Shown here in pieces: positions 44,887 to 54,356 of a stretch of 64,000 bases of DNA (positions within the stretch are counted from its first letter, which is position 1; each line of letters begins with the position of its first letter). The notes below the pieces were generated by a model. It was not told the DNA's origin. It worked only from the letters and a program-made list of their open reading frames with translations, and made no database searches. The position numbers were made by a program, and so were the translations under genes. Location of the stretch: the NCBI GenBank assembly GCA_963650915.1, contig CAVJMJ010000012.1, positions 13,890-77,889 on the forward strand. The letters run 5' to 3'. Origin of the DNA: UBA4636 sp963650915 (GTDB lineage: Bacteria; Bacillota; Clostridia; Christensenellales; Borkfalkiaceae).

Positions 44887-44970
44887 ATGAAACCTTATTT
44901 AAGTAACCTCGGTCACGCTTACGTAACCTTGATTACGCCTAAATATTACAACACTTTTTTTTATTTGTAA
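44887..44970 (+). CDS. Possible very small peptide gene (27 codons)
   Basis: AAGGGGG at about 44874-44880 lies six bases before an ATG at 44887 that opens a 27-codon frame (MKPYLSNLGHAYVTLITPKY then YNTFFYL). I recognise no family. The ribosome binding site is the only positive evidence; there is no promoter or terminator I can assign. The surrounding gap, 44579-45135, is low complexity with long T and A runs. Confidence 0.2.
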   Translation: MKPYLSNLGHAYVTLITPKYYNTFFYL

Positions 44971-45135
44971 AGGATTTTTAAGCCATTTTTTAAATTTTTT
45001 TAAAAAATTTTTTTAAATATTTTTTAGGAGGCAATAATTTTTCCTAAAAACAGGAAAATGCCGAGGCAAAAACGGAAATTCGACGATAAAATGCCTATTT
45101 ACCGCGTATTTAAATTTAGTAAATCGACTAATATA

Positions 45136-45561
45136 TTATATGCGACCGTATGCCGAAAGTACCGAAAATCTGGCTTTTTCGACGAAAGCGGAAAGATTTT
45201 TAAAATTATTTTTGAAAACCTCGATTTTTCTGCGGTTTTCGGAAAGTTTTTCGTAAAAATCGTCACCCGATAAATACAAAAAATCGACGTAGCATTGATG
45301 GGCGATAAAGTTCCTCGCATTTTTGATTTGTTTCAGGACGGCGTAGTCTTCCTCGCTGAAAAGAGGATTCCCGTCGCTGTTGTCGAGTGCGGAAAGGGCA
45401 ATTAAAACGGAGCCCAAAGTTTCCCTTTTGACAAGGGCTAAGTTTTCGGACATATTGCCTTTCAGCATTGCGGCGTAAATAATTTTTATATCGTGTTCGA
45501 TGCGTTGGCAATACATCAGCGTTTCGCCGACCGACATGTTAAAGTTATCGAGTTCAGTCAT
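45136..45561 (-). CDS. HEPN-like all-helical protein
   Basis: A 141-residue, apparently all-helical protein. The string ARNFIAHQ contains R83-x4-H88, the RxxxxH pattern that marks the active site of HEPN ribonucleases, in a helix-rich context (YCQRIEHDIKIIYAAML near the N-terminus and EEDYAVLKQIKNARNFIAHQ). HEPN proteins are often toxins paired with an MNT nucleotidyltransferase; no such partner is adjacent, so a housekeeping or orphan role is equally likely. GAGG lies before the ATG. The family call rests on one motif and fold expectation. Confidence 0.5.
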   Translation of the reverse strand: MTELDNFNMSVGETLMYCQRIEHDIKIIYAAMLKGNMSENLALVKRETLGSVLIALSALDNSDGNPLFSEEDYAVLKQIKNARNFIAHQCYVDFLYLSGDDFYEKLSENRRKIEVFKNNFKNLSAFVEKARFSVLSAYGRI

Positions 45562-45698
45562 TTTTCGCCTCTAAAAAATTCTTTCGATGCCCAAATTATA
45601 CTCTACTTGCAAAGTTTTTGCAAGCGTGCAAGCATGCATAAAGTTTTTAAGGCTTTATCTAATTGGCAATAGCCGAAAAGTTTTCCGTTAAAAAGTCG

Positions 45699-45728
45699 TT
45701 GACAGTCGGCAAAAACTCGTGTTAAAAT
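45699..45728 (+). promoter_or_regulatory. Promoter of the D-2-hydroxyacid dehydrogenase gene
   Basis: TTGACA (45699-45704) and TAAAAT (45723-45728) have an 18-bp spacer; GAGG and the ATG at 45747 follow closely, leaving a leader of only about 12 nt. Confidence 0.85.
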
Positions 45729-45746
45729 ACATACGAGGTATAAAAT

Positions 45747-46778
45747 ATGATTAAAATTGCAGTGTTTGACGTAAAAGAATACGACAAAAAATATTTTGAA
45801 AAGTTTAAGCCCGAAAATACCGAAATTAGTTATTTCGAGGCGAAACTCGACCAAACAACCTGTGTATTGGCAAAAGGTTTCGATGCGGTAGTTCCCTTCG
45901 TTAACGACGATATAAACGAAACGGTCGTAAAAAGTCTTTACGATTACGGGGTAAGGTTGATTGCTTTAAGATGTGCCGGCTTTAACAACGTCGACGTCAA
46001 AGCATGTTACAAAAAACTGCACGTCGTAAGGGTTCCTTCCTATTCGCCCGAAGCGGTAGCCGAACACGCCGCCGCCCTTTTGCTAACGTCGGTAAGAAGA
46101 ATCCACAAAGCCTTTAACCGCACGAGGGATTTTAATTTCAGCCTGTCGGGGCTTACGGGGTTCAATATACACGGCAAAACGGTGGGCGTTGTCGGCACGG
46201 GTAAAATCGGCAAGGCGTTTATAAAAATCATGCAAGGCTTCGGCGCTCATATTTTGGCTTACGATAAATTCCCCGACCAAACACTCGGCGTAGAATACGT
46301 CGACCTCGAAAGACTGTTTAACGAGTCGGATATAATTTCCCTTCATTGTCCGCTTACCGACGACACCTTCCACCTAATCGACGAAATGGCGATTTTTTCG
46401 ATGAAAAAGGGGGTAATGATTTTAAACACGTCAAGGGGTGCACTTATCGACGCCGAAGCCCTTTTAAAGGGGATAAAGGAAAGAAAGGTCGGCGGAGCCT
46501 GCCTCGACGTTTACGAGGAAGAATCCGACCTGTTTTTTGAAGACAAGTCCGGGCATATTTTGGGCGACGACGTTTTGGCAAGGCTTTTATCCATGCCAAA
46601 CGTGATAATTACCTCGCATCAGGCGTTTTTAACCGAAGAGGCACTTTCCGAAATAGCAAAAACCACGATATCGAACATTCTCGATTACTTCGACGGAAAA
46701 CCTTTAACGAACGAGGTTTGCTATCGTTGCGAAAAAATGGCGGGGTGCAAAAAGCAAAAAAGCAGTCGGTGTTTTTGA
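45747..46778 (+). CDS. D-isomer-specific 2-hydroxyacid dehydrogenase (D-lactate dehydrogenase-like)
   Basis: NAD-dependent enzyme, 343 residues, probably reducing pyruvate to D-lactate in fermentation. Features in order: substrate-domain RLIALRCAGFNNVDV (substrate-binding Arg), the Rossmann loop VGVVGTGKIGKAFI (about residues 147-160), MKKGVMILNTSRGALIDAEAL (catalytic Arg), LDVYEEESDLFFEDKSGHILGDD (active-site Glu, LdhA-type insertion) and ITSHQAFLTEEA (catalytic His). The ldhA-like insertion favours D-lactate over glycerate. The last 15 residues (CYRCEKMAGCKKQKSSRCF) form an odd cysteine/lysine-rich tail. It has its own promoter and is transcribed alone. Confidence 0.92.
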   Translation: MIKIAVFDVKEYDKKYFEKFKPENTEISYFEAKLDQTTCVLAKGFDAVVPFVNDDINETVVKSLYDYGVRLIALRCAGFNNVDVKACYKKLHVVRVPSYSPEAVAEHAAALLLTSVRRIHKAFNRTRDFNFSLSGLTGFNIHGKTVGVVGTGKIGKAFIKIMQGFGAHILAYDKFPDQTLGVEYVDLERLFNESDIISLHCPLTDDTFHLIDEMAIFSMKKGVMILNTSRGALIDAEALLKGIKERKVGGACLDVYEEESDLFFEDKSGHILGDDVLARLLSMPNVIITSHQAFLTEEALSEIAKTTISNILDYFDGKPLTNEVCYRCEKMAGCKKQKSSRCF

Positions 46779-47319
46779 CGTTACTTTTAACGGTGCGTTA
46801 CTTTGTGTTGCATTGCATTACTTTGCTTTACTTTGCTTCTAACGACGCTTTCATCGTTGAGTTTTATCGTAAGTTTTATCGTTGGTGAAGTCAACCCGAA
46901 AGTTCGGATAAAATTGAATATAAAACGGTTTGCGGATGAGTTCGGTATTGTATCGAACTCATTCCTTTTAGTTTGAGAGATATTCTTTCGTCAATGTTTT
47001 TACCATACTTTTCAATCGTCGGTTTCGTTTTGTTATTTACGGGTTTTATACGTAAAGACCGTAAAACCATATAATCCAAACCAACCACGGTAAACCCCAA
47101 AGAACCACGACGAACAACGGTAAACCCCAACGAACCCCAACGAACTACGCCCGACTCCGACCCAACGATAAACTCAAACCAACCACGATAAATCGAAAAC
47201 GCCGACGATAGCCGACGATAGTCGACGAAAGCCACGATAGCCATGATGGGCGACGGATAGCCACGATAGGCGACGAAAAGTCATAAAAAAAACGACCGAG
47301 TCAAGCGGTCGTTTTTTCG
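46779..47319. repeat. Non-coding gap with degenerate heptamer/decamer repeats and a convergent terminator
   Basis: Units like AACCCCAACGA (about 47090-47145) and GCCACGATAG (about 47200-47275) are repeated imperfectly and generate a false minus-strand ORF (46891-47244). At 47285-47317 the hairpin AACGACCG/CGGTCGTT with flanking A8 and T6 ends both convergent genes. Confidence 0.8.
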
Positions 47320-48660
47320 TTAAATGTTATGAAATTTTCCTTTTTTACTTGCTTGCAGGTAAAATGCGAGCGATATTACCATACCTATAAACCAACCGAG
47401 CGGCCAAGAAATCCAGATTCCCGTAGTTTGCAAAGCCGTGCGTGAAAGAACTTCGGCAAAACCTACTCTTAAAACGAGGTCGGCAAAAGTGGTCGTGGTA
47501 AACTGTTTCATCAGCCCTGCACCACGCAGTATGCCGTCGGTCAAGATTTTTATCGATACTATAAAGTAGAAAGGCGTAACGATGCGTAAAAAAGTAGTTC
47601 CGACGTCTATTGCCGTTCCCGTGGATTCTTCCATGAATATAAAAACGAGTTGTCTTGCGAATATCATGTACAAAATTACTATCGGAATACATATTGCCCA
47701 TACGAGTTTTACGCCGGCTTTAAAACCTGCTTTTACACGGTCGACTTTGCCCGCACCGAGGTTTTGTGCCGTGTAATTCGAGACGCCGTTTCCGAGCGTA
47801 GTTAGCGAGGTTATAACCATATTGTTTAGTTTTACGGCGGCGGAATATCCTGCCATGGCTGCCGCACCGAACCCGTTTATTACGCTTTGTATTATGATGT
47901 TACCGACCGAAATAAAACTTTGCTGAACGGCACTCGGTATGGCAATCTTTGAAAAACTTTTGAAATGCGCCATTGAAAACAAGGTGATTTTTTCGGTGGT
48001 TTTTATTTGCTTCATGCGCTTGAAAATGAATACCAAAGCCAATAAACAACTTATGCCCTGGCACATAAACGTCGCCCAGGCAACGCCCGCAACACCCATC
48101 TTGAAAGCGGTTACGAAAAGTATATCTGCGCCGATGTTGGATAATGAGGAACAGGCAAGGAATATAAAAGGCGTTTTGGAATCGCCGAGTGCCGAAAAGA
48201 TCCCCGTGGCGACGTTATACAAAAATACGAAAGGCAAACCGTAGACGTATATGTCGAGGTAAAGTTTGGAATCGTCAAAAACTTCCTCGGGGGTGTTTAT
48301 AAGTTTTAAAAGCCCGTCGCTGAAAATTATACCGGCGATCATTAAAATCGCACACACCGCGCAACTTACGATAAGCGAAGTGGAAATCGCGCTTTTAAGT
48401 TCGACGTATTGTTTTGCGCCGAAAAGTTTTGCCGAAATAATGGAGCAACCGATATTGCAACCGAACGCAAAAGCCAAAAACAACAAAGTTATTTCGTAAC
48501 TGTTGCCGACGGCTGCAAGTGCGTTATCGCTTATAAATTTGCCCGCAACGAAACTGTCTGCTATGTTGTAAAGTTGCTGAAAGATAATACTGCCGAAAAG
48601 GGGTAGACAAAATCGGTATAAAACTTTTTCCGGTTTTCCTACCGTAAGGTCTTTATTCAT
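47320..48660 (-). CDS. MATE family efflux transporter (1)
   Basis: A 446-residue multidrug and toxic compound extrusion protein with twelve predicted membrane segments in two related halves. The N-terminal GKPEKVLYRFCLPLFGSIIFQQLYNIADSFVAGKF and the internal equivalent SKIAIPSAVQQSFISVGNIIIQSVINGFG are typical of the NorM/DinF-type group. It would export cationic drugs or metabolites using an Na+ or H+ gradient. GAGG precedes the ATG at 48660. It diverges from a LysR-type regulator and a palindromic site lies between them, so regulation by that protein is likely. Substrate unknown. Confidence 0.92.
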   Translation of the reverse strand: MNKDLTVGKPEKVLYRFCLPLFGSIIFQQLYNIADSFVAGKFISDNALAAVGNSYEITLLFLAFAFGCNIGCSIISAKLFGAKQYVELKSAISTSLIVSCAVCAILMIAGIIFSDGLLKLINTPEEVFDDSKLYLDIYVYGLPFVFLYNVATGIFSALGDSKTPFIFLACSSLSNIGADILFVTAFKMGVAGVAWATFMCQGISCLLALVFIFKRMKQIKTTEKITLFSMAHFKSFSKIAIPSAVQQSFISVGNIIIQSVINGFGAAAMAGYSAAVKLNNMVITSLTTLGNGVSNYTAQNLGAGKVDRVKAGFKAGVKLVWAICIPIVILYMIFARQLVFIFMEESTGTAIDVGTTFLRIVTPFYFIVSIKILTDGILRGAGLMKQFTTTTFADLVLRVGFAEVLSRTALQTTGIWISWPLGWFIGMVISLAFYLQASKKGKFHNI

Positions 48661-48809
48661 CTAAATAGTGCCTCTATATAAAAAATTTTTTTACGAGTGA
48701 AAGATTGCGCCGTGTTGTCGCCGTTTTTAGAAATAGCCGACAAAAAGGAAGTACCGCCTATATAAGGAAGGGCAATTTACCAAAAACGAAACACCGCCTG
48801 TTAAACGAC

Positions 48810-48874
48810 TTGACATTTAATTGCTTATGTATTATAATCCAACAAAAAATATATGTAAAATACTGTTTTTACAT
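48810..48874 (+). promoter_or_regulatory. Consensus promoter and dyad operator between MATE and LysR genes
   Basis: TTGACA (48810-48815) and TATAAT (48833-48838) with a 17-bp spacer point toward the LysR gene. A perfect dyad ATGTAAAA-N6-TTTTACAT (48853-48874) lies just past the expected start site. It fits an autorepression site for the LysR protein. Confidence 0.82.
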
Positions 48875-48937
48875 AAGAGGTATATCAAAACGATATAGCA
48901 AAAGATATACAAAGGGAGTACTTAGGAGGTAAGTTTT

Positions 48938-49825
48938 ATGTACGTAAACTACGAATATTACAAACTTTTTTATTACGTGGCTAAATACGGAAGCCTTTCG
49001 CTTGCTTCAAAAATACTGTCGGCAAACGAGCCCAATCTTTCGCGCTCCATAAGAACGCTCGAAAGCGAACTCGGTTGCCCGCTTTTTAACAGAACGAGCA
49101 AGGGCATGAGCCTTACCGACGAAGGTAAAATACTGTACGAACGCGTTCGGGTTGCGTGCGAAAGCATAGAGGCGGGCGAAGCCGAAATTATCGCAAGTAA
49201 AAACCTCGAAGAGGGCAGTGTTTCGCTTGCCGTAAGCGATATTGCCCTTCATTGCGTACTGCTCCCCGTTTTAAAAGAATACAGAATGTTGTATCCGGGC
49301 GTAAAACTTAAAATAAACAACAATTCCACTCCGCAGGCGATAGAGGCAATAAAAAACGGCGTGGCGGATTTTGCGGTGGTCGTAACCATGCCGATAGAAG
49401 AAACTTCGTTGTTCGTTCAAAAAACGGTGTGCAAATTAACCGAAGTAGCCGTGGCGAACGATTGCTTTTCCGAACTCAAAAACCGAAAAGTTTCCCTTGC
49501 CGAAATTTCCGAATACCCACTCGTTTCCCTTAGCCAAGAAACGGGAACTTATAGGGTACATGCCCGCTTTTTTGCGGATAACTCCTTGCCCTTTAGCCCG
49601 GAAACCGAAGTTTCCACGGCAGACCAAATCTTGCCGGCGGTAAAGGCGGGGCTCGGAATAGGATTCGTTCCGAAGGAGTTTGTCGATAAAGAAGACGACG
49701 TTTTTATAATAGATACCGAGCAAGCATTCCCCGAGCGTGAAATTGCCGTAATAAAAAGAAAGGATCGCATTATCGGAATCGCCGCAAGAGAACTCGAAAG
49801 TTTGATTTTTAAATCACGCAAATAG
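48938..49825 (+). CDS. LysR-family transcriptional regulator
   Basis: A 295-residue regulator with an N-terminal winged helix-turn-helix (about residues 5-63; YVAKYGSLSLASKILSANEPNLSRSIRTLESELGCPLFNRTSKGMSLTDEG) and a C-terminal periplasmic-binding-like effector domain (about 92-290). A strong AGGAGG precedes the ATG. The divergent neighbour is a MATE exporter, which by the usual logic of LysR pairs is its target. The inducer is unknown. It has a perfect promoter with a dyad immediately downstream. Confidence 0.93.
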   Translation: MYVNYEYYKLFYYVAKYGSLSLASKILSANEPNLSRSIRTLESELGCPLFNRTSKGMSLTDEGKILYERVRVACESIEAGEAEIIASKNLEEGSVSLAVSDIALHCVLLPVLKEYRMLYPGVKLKINNNSTPQAIEAIKNGVADFAVVVTMPIEETSLFVQKTVCKLTEVAVANDCFSELKNRKVSLAEISEYPLVSLSQETGTYRVHARFFADNSLPFSPETEVSTADQILPAVKAGLGIGFVPKEFVDKEDDVFIIDTEQAFPEREIAVIKRKDRIIGIAARELESLIFKSRK

Positions 49826-50416
49826 CGTTGACGAGATTTTGTAAAGTGTAAAAACGGTCACAAAAATAGCTTTAACGGCTTACGCAAACAGCGTTAACAT
49901 AGTCGCATATATATCGTTGACGGGCTTATAGGCGGACTTTTATAAATTTATATATAAACTTTTTTTAAAATTTAACGGCAAACTTTTATAAATAAAAAAG
50001 TAAAGCATACAAAAAAGCATTGAAAAACTACCGAAACACGGACATAAAAAAGCACAAAGCACGGGCATTCGAAAAGCACAAAGCGCGGGTATAAAAAAAC
50101 GACCGAAAACTCGGTCGTTTTTTATTTTGCAATATTTTTGTTTGCGACTTTTTACGTCCGGCGGGTAATTTTTATATACTTTTACGTTTGACGGGTAGAT
50201 TCGTCGTATGATCTAAATACCACGCAAAAATTCGCAATACAGGGGCAAAAGTACGTCTATAAGCCGATTATCGTTATATTTAGATTAATCATGTCGTCAC
50301 GACTATTAGATTAATTATGTCGTCACGGCTTATCGGACTAATCGAACAGTCGTTACTTAGAGGGCTAATCATGCCGTCGATACTAAGTAGGTTTACCGAG
50401 TAACCGCTACGGTATT
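49826..50416. other. Non-coding gap with a terminator and short repeats
   Basis: It carries dispersed-motif copies at 49923 and 50257, the direct repeat AGCACAAAGC (50051 and 50075 regions), and at 50093-50123 the terminator AACGACCGA-AAAC-TCGGTCGTT with flanking A and T runs. No gene is supported. Confidence 0.8.
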
Positions 50417-52192
50417 TTACCAAATTACGGGTTTGTCGTCTTGGTAGTGCCAAAAATTACCTTCTTCTGTAGGCTTATTTTCGCAATAGGTATAGATTTT
50501 TGCGTTTTCGTTAAGTTTTTCCATAAAATCCGGAGAAGACGTCAAAAATTTATTCCAATCGTCTTTACTACCCGCGTAAAATATGCTTTCGAGCAAAGTG
50601 CATTCGCTAAAAGGTGCGTAACTACACACGGCGAGGCTTTTGGGTAAAACTATGCTTTTCAAAGAAGAGCATTCTGAAAAAGCACAATCTCCTATAGAAG
50701 TTACGCCCTCCGGGATAACGAGTTCCGTTAAAGAAGAGCATCCTGAAAAAGCATATTCTCCTATAGAAGTTACGCTCTCCGGGATAACGAGTTCCGTTAA
50801 AGAAGAGCATCCTGCAAAGCACTTTTCACCTAACGAGGTTACTCCGTGAGGAATTATAACTTTGGATAGTTTATCGTCGATTAAAAATGTATAATATGCA
50901 ATAGTAGTTAAGTCCGACGGTAATACCACTTCCTCCAGGCTCTTACTAAAGGCAAAAACAGAACCTCCGCAAAACGTTATTCCGTCGCCTATAATTACTT
51001 TTTTTAGTAGTTTTAAGTTTGCAAACGCTCCCGTTGCAATGTATAACTGCGTATCCGAAGGTTTATATACTTCATAGGTATCGGCGTCGGTATCGGTATC
51101 GTTATAATCCCATAACAAGGCGTATTTTTCGGTTTTTCCGTCAACCGTTTTTTCTCCCGTTATAAAATGTGCACCGGGCTTGCGGTCGTCAAGTAAAGTA
51201 TCGGAAAACGTAGTTGCAGATACATACTCTACGTTTTTACACAAAAAGGTTACGTCTTTTAACCTCGTGCAACCTTGAAATGCGCTCGCGCCTATATATT
51301 TTAAACTGCTCGGTAATACGAGTTTTTCAAAAGACTGCTCGGTGTATACTTTAAGGTTGTTATAATGATGTTTGCCGTAAGCGCAAAAAGCCTCATTACC
51401 TATATACTCCAATCCTTCAGGAAGGGTTAGTTCTTTAATTGCACAGCACCTAAAAGCCCCCTTTTGTATTGTTTTTAAATTTTTCGGCAGTTGAACTCTC
51501 ATCAGTCGCTTACAGCCGGAGAAGGCGAATCTGCCTATTTCCGTCACGGTATCCGGGAAAATTACTTCTTCTATTCTTACTAAATTTCTAAAAGCGGAAA
51601 TACCGATATATCTTAAAAAAGAGGGGAGTTTAACGCCGGTAGTTACGGTGTTGCAATACACTTCGGTAAAGTAATCCGCATATATGTTTTCCGACACCAA
51701 AAACGCCTTTTCGGCTATACTTATTACGGGTAAGCCGTCGTAGTAATCGGGTAAAACGAGTTCTCCCGTTATGTCTGCGTTACCCACTGTAATTTCGTAA
51801 CCTTCGTCGTCTACGAGGGTATATAAAAAGCCTTTATCGTCGTACCCGCTTTCCACAGGTTCGGTTAAAGTAAAAGAAAATTTTGCCCAGTCCGAATTGT
51901 CTTTACCGTCCTTAACAGCCATAACTTCAACGTCGTAATCTTTAAAAACGGTTATTTTTGAAAAGTCGAAAAAACAAGTTTCGGTTTCGTATTCTTTGTT
52001 GTCGAAAAATACCACGTAGCCGTCGGCGTCTTCCACATCGTCCCAATATAAAGTTCTATGCTCCAAACGCAAGTTTTCGGGTGCGGAAAGTTTTACGGTT
52101 TTGCAACCGGCAATTGCGACTAACAAGCACAGCGTTATAGTCGCAATTACCGCAATAATTATTTTTTTATTAAGCGTTTTTATATATGACAT
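50417..52192 (-). CDS. BspA-type leucine-rich-repeat surface lipoprotein (1)
   Basis: A 591-residue lipoprotein. The signal peptide (about residues 8-30) ends in the lipobox AIAGC. A fibronectin-III-like domain (KLSAPENLRLEHRTLYWDDVEDADGYVVFF) follows, then BspA/Treponema-type leucine-rich repeats over about residues 170-560, including near-identical adjacent units SLTELVIPESVTSIGEYAFSGCS and SLTELVIPEGVTSIGDCAFSECS. Such proteins bind host or microbial surfaces. The C-terminus GNFWHYQDDKPVIW is shared with the next gene. The ATG at 52192 follows GGAGG; an ATG at 52213 has no site. It is probably co-transcribed with the paralogue 75 bp upstream. Confidence 0.88.
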   Translation of the reverse strand: MSYIKTLNKKIIIAVIATITLCLLVAIAGCKTVKLSAPENLRLEHRTLYWDDVEDADGYVVFFDNKEYETETCFFDFSKITVFKDYDVEVMAVKDGKDNSDWAKFSFTLTEPVESGYDDKGFLYTLVDDEGYEITVGNADITGELVLPDYYDGLPVISIAEKAFLVSENIYADYFTEVYCNTVTTGVKLPSFLRYIGISAFRNLVRIEEVIFPDTVTEIGRFAFSGCKRLMRVQLPKNLKTIQKGAFRCCAIKELTLPEGLEYIGNEAFCAYGKHHYNNLKVYTEQSFEKLVLPSSLKYIGASAFQGCTRLKDVTFLCKNVEYVSATTFSDTLLDDRKPGAHFITGEKTVDGKTEKYALLWDYNDTDTDADTYEVYKPSDTQLYIATGAFANLKLLKKVIIGDGITFCGGSVFAFSKSLEEVVLPSDLTTIAYYTFLIDDKLSKVIIPHGVTSLGEKCFAGCSSLTELVIPESVTSIGEYAFSGCSSLTELVIPEGVTSIGDCAFSECSSLKSIVLPKSLAVCSYAPFSECTLLESIFYAGSKDDWNKFLTSSPDFMEKLNENAKIYTYCENKPTEEGNFWHYQDDKPVIW

Positions 52193-52286
52193 CGATAAAA
52201 TTTCCTCCAACATAATTTTAATCGGTAAGCCGATTATTTCCGCTATATAAAATGTTACGGGAAAAGCAAAATATATAATCTAACGA

Positions 52287-53951
52287 TTACCAAATTACGG
52301 GTTTGTCGTCTTGGTAGTGCCAAAAATTACCTTGGGTTGTCGGTTCGTCCTCGCTATAAAAGTAAACGGTTGCAAAGTTTAATTCCTTACTTGAAGAAAC
52401 GACTTCTTTTACGGCTTGGTATTCGTCGGCGTTTCCGTTAAAGAACAAAGTATCGAGCGCGGTACAACCCTCGAAGGCGGAAGTGTCTAAAGATGAAAGT
52501 GTTTTGGGTATGACCGCATACTTTAACGAACTGCAATTTTTAAAGGCGTTTTTTGCGATATTTACCGTTCCTTCCTCTATAATTATCGAATTCAGACTTA
52601 CGCAACCTTCAAAAATAGATTCGGGCAAAGTTTCAAAACCGAAATCGAGGTTCACGGTTTCAAGGGCGGGGCAGTAGGCAAAGATAAACGAACCCGCCAA
52701 TCTGCAATCGGGACCGAGGGTAATCGTTTTTACTTCGTTAAGTCTTGCAAAAGAGTAGCTTCCGAAAACCGTTAAATAATTATATATTGAAAGATCAAAG
52801 TTATACGATTCTTCCGCCGGATTCAAGGGTTCGGTGTTTTCCGCAAACGAAGAGCCGAAATAAAAACTGTAAAAATAACTTTTTTTATTAAGTATTACGG
52901 TATGCATAACGTTTCTTGTGCAATTAGGCAGTACGAAACCCATGTAAGAGTAACAGAAAATATCTGCTCCCAAATATTCTATACCGCCACTCATGCGCAG
53001 ATTATTAAAAAAAAGTTCACATGCTCCCCTAAAGGCGCAATTTCCGATTGTTTTTACCGAATTAGGGATTCTTATCGTCATTAAATATTGTTCGGTAAAA
53101 TTAGGAACCCTTGTCGTTTCGTCTATAAGGGCGTCAAACGCACTGTTTCCTATTACTTCGAGACCGTTCGGGAGTTCGAGGCTTTTTAATGCGCAACAAG
53201 CAAACGCTTTGTCCTGTATTTGTTTTAGATTTTCCGAAAATTTTATATCTTTGAGTCTTTTACAGCCGTAAAAAGCCCCTTCTTTGACTTCCGTTACGGT
53301 ATCGGTCATTTCGATTTTTTCGATACGGATATTGTAAGAAAAGGCGTATTTTCCTATATACTGCAAAAAGGAGGGCAAAATAAAGTCGTTTGTTTGAAGG
53401 TTACAAAACTTTTCGGATAAAATATCTGCTTTATCGCTTCCGTTACTGCCGTCAAAGCCGTAGTCTTCTATGCCGATGACGGGCAAACCGCAAAACGTAC
53501 TCGGTAAAAACATTATGTCCGTAAAATCCGCCTTTCCTTTTGAAATTTCGTAACCGTCGCCGTCTTTCGTAAGGGTAAAACGATAACCGTTTTCGTCGTA
53601 GCCTAACGACACGGGAGAGATTACCTTTAAAAGGTAATCGACGTAATCGGAATCTTCCGCTTTTTCGTTCGATAGGGCTTTTATTTTTACGCTGTATTCC
53701 GTTTTAGTGGTAATCGTTTTAAAATCGAAAAAATTCTCTTCGGTCAAAAATTCCTCTCCGTCGATCAAAAGGGAATAGCCGTTTGCGTTCTCTACGGCGT
53801 TCCAACTAAGAACGAGGTCGTTTTCCGTTAAGTTTTCGGGCGCGGAAAGTTTTTCGGTTTTACAACCGAAGAAAAAAGACAGAGTGCATAAAGCGATTAC
53901 TCCGAAAATAAATCGTAAAACAAAATCTTTTATATTCATAGTGACGCGCAT
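52287..53951 (-). CDS. BspA-type leucine-rich-repeat surface lipoprotein (2)
   Basis: A 554-residue paralogue of the neighbouring lipoprotein. The lipobox SFFFGC (Cys near residue 30) is followed by the same Fn3-like opening (KTEKLSAPENLTENDLVLSWNAVENANGYSLLIDG) and by LRR_5-type repeats from about residue 185. The final 47 nucleotides of the coding sequence, including the stop, are identical to those of the first gene although the rest has diverged strongly. AGGAAGG lies eight bases before the ATG at 53951; an internal ATG at 53939 is the alternative. Function is likely adhesion; the ligand is unknown. Confidence 0.88.
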   Translation of the reverse strand: MRVTMNIKDFVLRFIFGVIALCTLSFFFGCKTEKLSAPENLTENDLVLSWNAVENANGYSLLIDGEEFLTEENFFDFKTITTKTEYSVKIKALSNEKAEDSDYVDYLLKVISPVSLGYDENGYRFTLTKDGDGYEISKGKADFTDIMFLPSTFCGLPVIGIEDYGFDGSNGSDKADILSEKFCNLQTNDFILPSFLQYIGKYAFSYNIRIEKIEMTDTVTEVKEGAFYGCKRLKDIKFSENLKQIQDKAFACCALKSLELPNGLEVIGNSAFDALIDETTRVPNFTEQYLMTIRIPNSVKTIGNCAFRGACELFFNNLRMSGGIEYLGADIFCYSYMGFVLPNCTRNVMHTVILNKKSYFYSFYFGSSFAENTEPLNPAEESYNFDLSIYNYLTVFGSYSFARLNEVKTITLGPDCRLAGSFIFAYCPALETVNLDFGFETLPESIFEGCVSLNSIIIEEGTVNIAKNAFKNCSSLKYAVIPKTLSSLDTSAFEGCTALDTLFFNGNADEYQAVKEVVSSSKELNFATVYFYSEDEPTTQGNFWHYQDDKPVIW

Positions 53952-54160
53952 ATATATAACCTTCCTTTAACGTTCTCAAAAAGTGTCTTTATTATAAAAA
54001 CACTTGTTTTTATTTTATACTATAATAACACGGAAAGTGCGCTTTGTCAATACCTAATTTAAAAATTTTTTAAAAAATTTTAAACGGGAATGGCAAAAAA
54101 TTACAAAAAATACGAAAAAGCGGAATACGGAAAGGAGATAAATCTAAAAAAAAAGCATAA

Positions 54161-54188
54161 AAAAACGACCGAAAACTCGGTCGTTTTT
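54161..54188. terminator. Third copy of the AACGACCGA/TCGGTCGTT terminator
   Basis: AAAAACGACCGA and TCGGTCGTTTTT with AAAC between. The stem matches the hairpins at 47285 and 50093. It lies in the gap 53952-54356, which otherwise shows AT-rich DNA and ACGCTAAAC-type direct repeats (about 54270-54350) but no gene. Confidence 0.85.
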
Positions 54189-54356
54189 GTGGTTTTAAGG
54201 CATCTATAACAGGCAAAACCTTAATTTTAAATTCAAATACGAATATATAAATTAACTTTTAACTTTAACGCTAAACCGATTAATTTTAAACGCTAAACCA
54301 ACGGTTTAAAGGATAAAGAAATCGGATTTAAACGCTAAACAAACGGTATTTAAACG

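Noticed and set aside
46891..47244. 117-codon minus-strand ORF with repeated GSLGFTVV segments
   Set aside because: The repeats come from degenerate AACCCCAACGA-type low-complexity DNA; there is no ribosome binding site and the composition is not protein-like.
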